In this document: in pieces, positions 7,504 to 12,033 of the stretch
Position numbering within the stretch: the first letter of the stretch is position 1
How the letters are laid out: each line of letters starts with the position of its first letter
Translations under genes and position numbers: made by a program
Assembly (NCBI GenBank): GCA_934702165.1
Contig: CAKUYG010000029.1
Location: 1 to 16,301 of the forward strand
DNA: 16,301 bases
Direction of reading: 5' to 3'
From: an uncultured Bacteroidales bacterium
Lineage (GTDB): Bacteria > Bacteroidota > Bacteroidia > Bacteroidales > UBA932
Notes under the pieces: generated by a model
What the model was told of the DNA's origin: nothing
What the model saw: the letters and a program-made list of their open reading frames with translations, nothing else
Database searches by the model: none

Positions 7504-8153
7504 TGACATTCAGCACTGAACTCATTGTTCTCAGCACGACCAAACTCGGAGAGAAGAGTCTGGTCGTGCATTGTTTGACGCCCTCACTTGGCCGGCGGAG
7601 TTTCATCTCAGGCATTCCGTCCGGAGGGGGGATGGCTCTTTTCCTTCCGCTGAATATTCTGGAAGGGGAGGTCAGCGAAAACCCGCGCTCGGATCTCTGG
7701 AGAGTGCGGCATCTGACGGCCATCAGCCCGCTTTCCGGCATCCGCTCCAGCGTCAGCAAAAACTCCATCACTCTCTTTATGAGCGAGGTTCTGTACCGGA
7801 CTGTGCGTGACGGGGCCATGGAAGACGGGCTTTTCGATTGGTGCAAACGGTCAATCATGACGCTTGACGCCCTGCAGAGCGACTTCAGTAATTTTCACCT
7901 GCGTTTCCTTCTGGAGTTTGCCGTCGCGCTTGGCTTCTCCCCGTCGCTCTCCGACCTCGCTCCGTTTGCCGGAGAGCATCTCTCTGAGGTCCGCGCCCTG
8001 CTTGAGAGCGATTTCGGACAGTTCATGCTCATTCCGCTCAACGGGCTGGCCCGCAACGAGATAGCGGAGATTCTCCTGCAATATATCGGCTATCACTCCG
8101 ATTGCCGGCTCAACATCCGCTCCCTTGCTGTCCTGCGCGAGCTTTGGCGCTGA
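7503..8153 (+). CDS. recO: DNA repair protein RecO
   Basis: RecO works with RecF and RecR to load RecA on SSB-coated single-stranded DNA and anneals complementary strands. The 216-residue protein starts with the usual N-terminal OB-fold pattern (STELIVLSTTKLGEKSLVVHCLTPSLG, with FISGI soon after). A helical C-terminal domain follows, including the conserved LRFLLEFAVALGFSP segment. It is somewhat shorter than the common 230-250 residues and has no CxxC zinc site. The ATG overlaps the TGA of the upstream S41 protease gene by one base (TGATG), so translation is probably coupled; a TTG one codon earlier is a less likely start. Just downstream is a relic resembling another copy of its own 3' end. 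The gene converges on the inhibitor lipoprotein gene. Confidence 0.87.
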   Translation: MTFSTELIVLSTTKLGEKSLVVHCLTPSLGRRSFISGIPSGGGMALFLPLNILEGEVSENPRSDLWRVRHLTAISPLSGIRSSVSKNSITLFMSEVLYRTVRDGAMEDGLFDWCKRSIMTLDALQSDFSNFHLRFLLEFAVALGFSPSLSDLAPFAGEHLSEVRALLESDFGQFMLIPLNGLARNEIAEILLQYIGYHSDCRLNIRSLAVLRELWR

Positions 8154-8161
8154 GGCTCTGT

Positions 8162-8218
8162 TCCGGCTGTCGGCTCAACACGCATTCATTTGCTGTCCTG
8201 CGCGAACTTTGGCGCTGA
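8162..8218 (+). pseudogene. Relic of a second recO 3' end
   Basis: In the reading frame of 8162-8218 the DNA encodes SGCRLNTHSFAVLRELWR and a TGA. This nearly matches the last 18 residues of the intact recO (SDCRLNIRSLAVLRELWR, ending 8153), 65 bp upstream. Several differences are silent codon changes (TGC/TGT, GAG/GAA, TCC/TCA). That pattern suggests a protein-coding allele that diverged before it was placed here, not a random slippage repeat. There is no start codon or ribosome binding site, so it is not a gene. Confidence 0.7.
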
Positions 8219-8299
8219 AGTCCGTTTACGCAGAGCAGAAGCCGGTGGTGGCAATTTCTTGCCGTCCCGCCTCTGGCTGTGAAATGTAAGATTTCAGTT

Positions 8300-8356
8300 C
8301 CTGCCTCTGCTCTCCGGTCCTGCCTCTGCTCTCCGGTCCTGCCTCTGCTCCCCGTG
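8300..8356. repeat. Three tandem copies of a 19-bp pyrimidine-rich unit
   Basis: The unit CCTGCCTCTGCTCTCCGGT starts at 8300 and 8319 as exact copies; a third, slightly altered copy runs 8338-8356. A CT-rich tail continues to the palindrome array at 8384. The 397-bp gap between recO and the lipoprotein gene holds only the recO relic, this repeat, the palindrome array and an 18-bp repeat. Confidence 0.85.
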
Positions 8357-8383
8357 CCTCTTTTCTCTGCTCCAGCTTCCCAC

Positions 8384-8512
8384 CTCTGTTCCCGTGCGCA
8401 CGAAGTCATTTCCGTGCGCACAAAGCGCCCTGGTGCGCACGGCACAAAATTCCGAGAGCTCCCGTGCGCACGAGGTGGCCAGGTGCGCACCGAATCAGTG
8501 TCGTGCGCACGG
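8384..8512. repeat. REP-like palindrome array, copy A
   Basis: Six exact copies of the 8-bp palindrome GTGCGCAC start at 8394, 8414, 8433, 8464, 8483 and 8503, giving intervals 20, 19, 31, 19, 20. The block is about 90 percent identical (13 differences in 129 bp by my count) to copy B at 10616-10744, with the same spacing and orientation. It sits between the convergent genes recO and the inhibitor lipoprotein, where REP-type hairpins are usually found. Reading frames through it are repeat translations, not genes. Confidence 0.85.
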
Positions 8513-8546
8513 CATTGTTCCACGTCGCGGCATTGTTCCACGTCGC
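8511..8546. repeat. Tandem 18-bp repeat at the end of array A
   Basis: GGCATTGTTCCACGTCGC occurs twice (8511-8528, 8529-8546) and a partial third copy (GGCA) touches the stop codon region of the lipoprotein gene. This tract is absent beside array B. Confidence 0.85.
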
Positions 8547-8550
8547 GGCA

Positions 8551-9117
8551 TCAGTCCAGGTTGACGATGCCGTCTTCAATCACATGCAACACTCCCGGCA
8601 ACTCCGAATAGGCTTTCTCGGCGCGTTCTTTTGTGGAGCAGGAAGTGACACTGATGGCGATGGCCTTGAAATTCTGATACTCATACAATATTTCGTCGCC
8701 TCTATCTTTCGCTGTTTTCAGCAGGTTCTCCAGAGCTGCCCCGTCTTCATAGTAGACAATGAACCTGAATGCCGGCGGCTCCACCTCTTTGCCGTCAATA
8801 TGCGTGACTCTGGCGTCTCCACGTCCTGGGAGAGGTTCGAATATGACGACTTCCACAGAGTGCCTGTCCTTGCTCCGGCATTCAAAACGATAGTTCGTTC
8901 CGGCCACGACCTGTCTGGCAACCTTGCGTGGCCTGAGCCCGAGTTCGGAGTCCACCGCTTCCCTGAAGACAGCCATGTCTTCGTCAGTAAGCCTTGCCGG
9001 TCTGCTGAATCCTCCTGTCAGTTGCGCGTAATCCACTGTCCCGCAAGAAGTGATAAAGACCATCGACAGAAGCGTCAAGAATGCTCTGACCGGCCTTATG
9101 TGTTTCCTTTTCATCAT
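8551..9117 (-). CDS. Lipoprotein with stefin-like cystatin and I9-like inhibitor domains
   Basis: The 188-residue protein begins with a lipoprotein signal (basic start, hydrophobic stretch, VFITSC with Cys25 as lipidation site). No acidic surface-export motif follows the Cys, so I expect a periplasm-facing lipoprotein. Residues 35-113 have the layout of cystatins of the stefin type: a Gly-Gly near the mature N-terminus (35-36), a helix, the hallmark QVVAG (69-73) continuing as TNY, and the second-hairpin region with LPG (96-98). These are the three elements that wedge into papain-like cysteine proteases. Residues 117-188 resemble the I9 subtilisin-propeptide/proteinase-B-inhibitor fold: FIVYYEDG at the start, ILYEYQNFKAIAI in the middle and LPGVLHVIEDGIV at the end. 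It overlaps the FKBP gene stop by 4 nt (ATGA), so the two are co-expressed. Cystatin homology looks strong; the I9 call is weaker. Actual inhibition is inference. Confidence 0.8.
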   Translation of the reverse strand: MMKRKHIRPVRAFLTLLSMVFITSCGTVDYAQLTGGFSRPARLTDEDMAVFREAVDSELGLRPRKVARQVVAGTNYRFECRSKDRHSVEVVIFEPLPGRGDARVTHIDGKEVEPPAFRFIVYYEDGAALENLLKTAKDRGDEILYEYQNFKAIAISVTSCSTKERAEKAYSELPGVLHVIEDGIVNLD

Positions 9118-9530
9118 ATCTGTGCTATCTTGACAAGTTCAATATCAAACTCAAGAGTTGACCACGCCGGTATCCTGTCCATCTTGACGGAACCGTAGGC
9201 ATATCTGGCTGGGATCCATATACGGAACTTGTCCCCCTCATACATCCTGACAAGGACGATCTGCCACCCCATTATCAGGTCCCGCACCCTGAACAGCGCC
9301 GGTAGAGGCTGCCCCTCTGTGGAATCGAACACGGTCCCGTCCAGCAGCCGTCCTGTGTAGTTGACATAAACAACACTGCCGGGCGCCGGGTGAACCTTGC
9401 CGCGTCCATGTTCCAATTTCTGAATAACCACGCCGTTGTCCAGCGCGAGTAAACCTTCTTCTGCGGCTTTTCTTGCCAGAAAAGCCTCGTTGTCGGCCTT
9501 GTATCGGTTGAATTTCTTCGATTTGCTCAT
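9114..9530 (-). CDS. FKBP-type peptidyl-prolyl cis-trans isomerase
   Basis: A 138-residue protein with one complete FKBP domain from about residue 30 to the end, which catalyses proline isomerisation and helps folding. Active-site positions are recognisable: VNYTG and VFDST in the first half, LIMGWQ (the pocket Trp), YAYG, and the closing LEFDIELV strand. There is no signal peptide, so it should be cytosolic unless exported some other way. A short charged N-terminal extension (MSKSKKFNRYKADNEAFLARK) precedes the domain. ATG 9530 is chosen because GAGGG lies just before it; ATG 9539 is an alternative. The stop overlaps the start of the protease-inhibitor lipoprotein gene. The gene is divergent from the transposase gene. 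Confidence 0.9.
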   Translation of the reverse strand: MSKSKKFNRYKADNEAFLARKAAEEGLLALDNGVVIQKLEHGRGKVHPAPGSVVYVNYTGRLLDGTVFDSTEGQPLPALFRVRDLIMGWQIVLVRMYEGDKFRIWIPARYAYGSVKMDRIPAWSTLEFDIELVKIAQI

Positions 9531-9611
9531 TGCCCTCATTTTTGAAATGTGCCACGCCTTGTCAGTTTACAGGAAACTTGCATTGAGGCCCGGGTATATG
9601 ATTCGGCATCG

Positions 9612-9619
9612 CGAATATA
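9612..9619 (-). promoter_or_regulatory. Possible -7 box of the FKBP/inhibitor operon
   Basis: On the minus strand TATATTCG (9619-9612) differs from TAnnTTTG at one position. The nearest upstream TTG is 23 bp away, which is longer than usual. The implied leader is about 75 nt. This is a weak call. Confidence 0.25.
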
Positions 9620-9630
9620 AGGAAAGGTTT

Positions 9631-9659
9631 TTGTTTTCGGAGCAAATTCATTATCTTCG
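9631..9659 (+). promoter_or_regulatory. Candidate promoter of the RAYT gene
   Basis: TTG (9631-9633) is followed after 18 bp by TATCTTCG (9652-9659), one mismatch from the TAnnTTTG box. The implied start near 9666 leaves about 34 nt before ATG 9700. Confidence 0.45.
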
Positions 9660-9699
9660 CAAAGTATGCTCCGGCATAGAATAAAACAAATACTTGACT

Positions 9700-10611
9700 A
9701 TGAAGACTTTTAAAGATCAGGAAAACTACTGTGACAATGCTTTCCGGGAGAATGCCCCGTTTTGGCACCTCTACACTTCCGGCAAGGACATGCCCTTGCT
9801 TTTCAGAAATGACGATGAGTTCAAGTTCGTGATGAACGTCATCGCGAAGGGTGCTTTCGAATTTCAGGATGTCCGTATCATCGCGTTTGAGGTGATGGGG
9901 AACCATATTCACTTTCTTCTCAGTGGACAGCAGTCGCGTTGCTTCATGTATTTCACGGTCTTACGGAGGAGGATAGCACGCGGGATCGGAGGGCTTCCAT
10001 TGCGCTTTTCTCCCTCGCTTAAGGCTGTCGGCGATATCCGGGCGTTGAGGAACACTATAGTATATATACATCGGAACGGATATGTGGCGGATCCGCGCCA
10101 GACACCTTTCTCATATCCGTGGGGGACAGGCCCATTCTATTATTGTAAGCCTAAATCTTCTGTCACCTTGGCGGATCTGAAAGACTCTGAATTAAGGTTG
10201 ATGTTCAGAAGTCGAAGCCCCAAGCTTCCGGGCGACTATCATGTTGTGGACGGCTATGTGTCGCCGTCATCATACTGTGCGCTCAATCTGGGCATGTCCA
10301 TGTTCAGGGAAGCTCATCATTACTATTCGCTTCTGAACAAGAACGTTGAGGCGTATGGAGACGTTGCCGAGGAGATTGGTGGCGGAGCTTTTTTGACGGA
10401 CAACGAGTTGTTCTCCATACTTGCGGGGATTGTCAATGACAGATATGGCAGTCCGGATCTAAAAGGGCTCTCAAAGCCGCAGAAGCTTGATCTTGCCAGA
10501 AAGTTGCGTTACGAATACCGCTCATCAAACAGCCAGATATCCAGACTTTTGAATTTGGCTCAATTTGAAGTTGATGCCGCATTCCCTCTTTCTGCGCAAA
10601 GAGGAAAATGA
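9700..10611 (+). CDS. REP-associated tyrosine transposase (RAYT), IS200-like Y1 family
   Basis: The 303-residue protein has the IS200/Y1 transposase pattern of single-strand-specific HUH nucleases. These are the N-terminal WHLYTSGKD strand, the HUH pair in VMGNHIHFLL (His69, His71), and YIHRNGYVADPRQTPFSYPW carrying the presumed nucleophile Tyr122. That YIHRN...YPW block is typical of RAYTs, domesticated relatives that act on REP palindromes instead of moving themselves. The C-terminal part (about 225-295, with LARKLRYEYRSSNSQISRLL) looks like a helix-turn-helix DNA-binding domain. ATG 9700 is preferred to an in-frame TTG at 9694. The palindrome array B starts 4 bp after the stop, and a second array lies 2232 bp upstream of it. 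There is no partner TnpB gene and I see no IS ends. The catalytic residues are intact, so it may be active. Confidence 0.82.
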   Translation: MKTFKDQENYCDNAFRENAPFWHLYTSGKDMPLLFRNDDEFKFVMNVIAKGAFEFQDVRIIAFEVMGNHIHFLLSGQQSRCFMYFTVLRRRIARGIGGLPLRFSPSLKAVGDIRALRNTIVYIHRNGYVADPRQTPFSYPWGTGPFYYCKPKSSVTLADLKDSELRLMFRSRSPKLPGDYHVVDGYVSPSSYCALNLGMSMFREAHHYYSLLNKNVEAYGDVAEEIGGGAFLTDNELFSILAGIVNDRYGSPDLKGLSKPQKLDLARKLRYEYRSSNSQISRLLNLAQFEVDAAFPLSAQRGK

Positions 10612-10615
10612 CCCG

Positions 10616-10744
10616 CTCTGTTCCCGTGCGCACGAAGTCATTTCCGTGCGCACAAAGCGGTCTGGTGCGCACGGCACAAAATTCCGAGAGCTCCCGTGCG
10701 CACGAGAGGGTCTGGTGCGCACAGAATGGTCCGCGTGCGCACGG
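10616..10744. repeat. REP-like palindrome array, copy B
   Basis: Six GTGCGCAC palindromes start at 10626, 10646, 10665, 10696, 10715 and 10735, exactly 2232 bp from their counterparts in copy A. Differences from A fall only in the spacers, mostly in the last three. Spacers 2 and 4 (AAAGCGGTCTG and GAGAGGGTCTG) resemble one another at a 50-bp period, so the array itself looks like an expanded double unit. It lies between the convergent RAYT and permease genes. Confidence 0.85.
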
Positions 10745-10866
10745 GGACGAGGCTGGAGCCGGGGACGAGGCTGGAGCCGGGGACGAGGCCGGAGATGGGG
10801 ACGGAGACTGTGACTGGGACGGAGACTGGCACGAGGCCGGAGCCGGAGACGAGGTCGGAGCCGGAA
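10743..10866. repeat. 18-bp GA-rich tandem repeat
   Basis: GGGGACGAGGCTGGAGCC is repeated exactly at 10743-10760 and 10761-10778, then with changes at 10779-10796. It continues as decayed GGGACGGAGACTG-type units to about 10866. The open frames across it (for example encoding repeated AGDE) are low-complexity and unlikely to be genes. Confidence 0.8.
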
Positions 10867-10871
10867 CTTAT

Positions 10872-11001
10872 GACAGGGCCGGCAGCGCGGTAGTGGCGAC
10901 GCCCAGACAATCTTGGACCGTCAGCCCGGGGGAGTACATGTGCGACAACAGGGCCGGCCGCGGCGATGCCCCGGCAATCTGGGAACGGCAGCCCGGGGGA
11001 G
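10872..11001. repeat. Diverged direct repeat of about 60 bp
   Basis: Two related blocks (10872-10934 and 10946-11001) both start with ACAGGGCCGGC, contain a (C)AATCT-type core and end with CAGCCCGGGGGAG. They fill the space between the 18-bp repeat and the stop codon of the permease gene. No gene is evident in the 403 bp from 10612 to 11014. Confidence 0.65.
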
Positions 11002-11014
11002 CAGCAGCCCGCCC

Positions 11015-11974
11015 CTACCGTGAAGCGAAGAGCAGCAGGGCCAGGCCGGCAAGAAGCACTGCGAGGTCCACTGCCTTGTCCTTGATATGGTTTTCCTTGA
11101 AGAGCAGCGCTCCGAAGATGAAAGTGATCACGACACTGCTGCGTCTTATCATCGAGATGACGGAGAGCAGCGCCCCCTCATCCTTCACGGCGTAGAAATA
11201 GAATGCGTCAGAGATTGTGATGAGCACGGCGATAACCGGAATCCGCCAGTCCCAGCGGAACCTCTGGAATCCCGAAGCCGCCACGTCCGCAGGTCTGGAA
11301 GCCGCATCGGAAGCATCCCCCGAAGCCGCTCCAGCCGCAGACACAGCCGCAGACCCCGAAGCCGCACTGACCGCAGCCCGCGCCCGCCTATACTTCAGAT
11401 ACTGGACCAGAAGCAGCATCCCGAGCACGCCTGTTATATAGACATTTGTCCAGCTCTGCACGAACATAGGTTGGAGATGTCCTAGTATATGCTTGTCATA
11501 CAGCGCGCTGGCGGCTCCGGTGAGCACAGAGACCACCATCCATGCGATGCCTTTGTCAGAAGTGAACGAGATCCCCTCCTTCTTGCTGGAGCGCGCCAGC
11601 AGAAAAAGAGCCGCCATCACAAGCGCCACTCCGGCCCACTGAAGCAGGCTCAGCCTCTCGCCGAACAGGATTATGGAAAAAATCACCACGAACATCGGCC
11701 GCGACGCCTTGATCGTGCTTGCCGTCGTAAGCGGCAGAAGTTTGAGCGCGACCAGTCCTGACACCCAGGATGATGTCACCAGCAAGGCCTTCAGCACCAG
11801 ACTCAAGTGGTCCTGAAGCGGGCCGCTTGACAGAAACGGGCATAGAAACAGCGCTGACATGGCTGTGGCCCCGAGCAGAACCCACAGGACGCTGTTTTTC
11901 TTGAGAGCCTGCTTCTTCTCCACATCATAGATGCCGAGCAGGATGGCGGAACAAACGGATAACCAAACCCACAT
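11015..11974 (-). CDS. EamA/DMT-superfamily permease
   Basis: A 319-residue inner-membrane protein with about ten hydrophobic segments arranged as two EamA repeats. The first includes LVALKLLPLTTASTIKASRP...FGERLSLLQWAGV; the second includes FYFYAVKDEGALLSVISMIRRSSVV...LLFKENHIKDK. Such carriers export or exchange small metabolites; the substrate cannot be told. Residues of roughly 197-234, in a loop of the second repeat, are an alanine/serine/glycine-rich insert (AAVSAASGSAAVSAAGAASG and onward) not expected in the family. ATG 11974 is chosen because a TATCTTTG promoter box lies just upstream (12005-11998); the longer frame to 12028 would begin inside the promoter. The gene is divergent from uvrA. 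Confidence 0.85.
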   Translation of the reverse strand: MWVWLSVCSAILLGIYDVEKKQALKKNSVLWVLLGATAMSALFLCPFLSSGPLQDHLSLVLKALLVTSSWVSGLVALKLLPLTTASTIKASRPMFVVIFSIILFGERLSLLQWAGVALVMAALFLLARSSKKEGISFTSDKGIAWMVVSVLTGAASALYDKHILGHLQPMFVQSWTNVYITGVLGMLLLVQYLKYRRARAAVSAASGSAAVSAAGAASGDASDAASRPADVAASGFQRFRWDWRIPVIAVLITISDAFYFYAVKDEGALLSVISMIRRSSVVITFIFGALLFKENHIKDKAVDLAVLLAGLALLLFASR

Positions 11975-11997
11975 AAGGATATAACTAAAACCGGGGC

Positions 11998-12005
11998 CAA
12001 AGATA
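11998..12005 (-). promoter_or_regulatory. -7 box of the permease gene
   Basis: TATCTTTG on the minus strand exactly matches TAnnTTTG and lies 23 bp before ATG 11974. It is back to back with the uvrA box, only 11 bp away, so the two promoters overlap and may interfere. Confidence 0.5.
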
Positions 12006-12016
12006 CAATAAATTCG

Positions 12017-12024
12017 TAACTTTG
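12017..12024 (+). promoter_or_regulatory. -7 box of the uvrA operon
   Basis: TAACTTTG exactly matches TAnnTTTG and ends 9 bp before ATG 12034, implying a very short or absent leader. No TTG is present at the expected upstream spacing. Confidence 0.5.
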
Positions 12025-12033
12025 CCACCGCTT

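Noticed and set aside
8250..8263. GGCAA-TTTC-TTGCC hairpin as a recO terminator.
   Set aside because: A 5-bp stem with no following T-tract is too weak to call.
8384..8512. CRISPR array (repeated GTGCGCAC with spacers).
   Set aside because: The repeat is only 8 bp, spacers are 11-23 bp and are shared with the second copy, and no cas genes are present.
8464..9198. A 244-residue plus-strand frame.
   Set aside because: It starts inside palindrome array A and runs antisense through the cystatin-like lipoprotein gene; a repeat translation plus a shadow.
9700..10611. Complete IS200/IS605 insertion sequence.
   Set aside because: No TnpB, no subterminal IS hairpin ends or target motif were found. 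The protein pattern and adjacent palindrome arrays fit a RAYT better.
10608..11195. Open frames on both strands across array B and the GA-rich repeat.
   Set aside because: Their products are repeat translations (VRTK.., AGDEAGAG..) that extend antisense into the permease gene. High GC and repeats explain the open frames.
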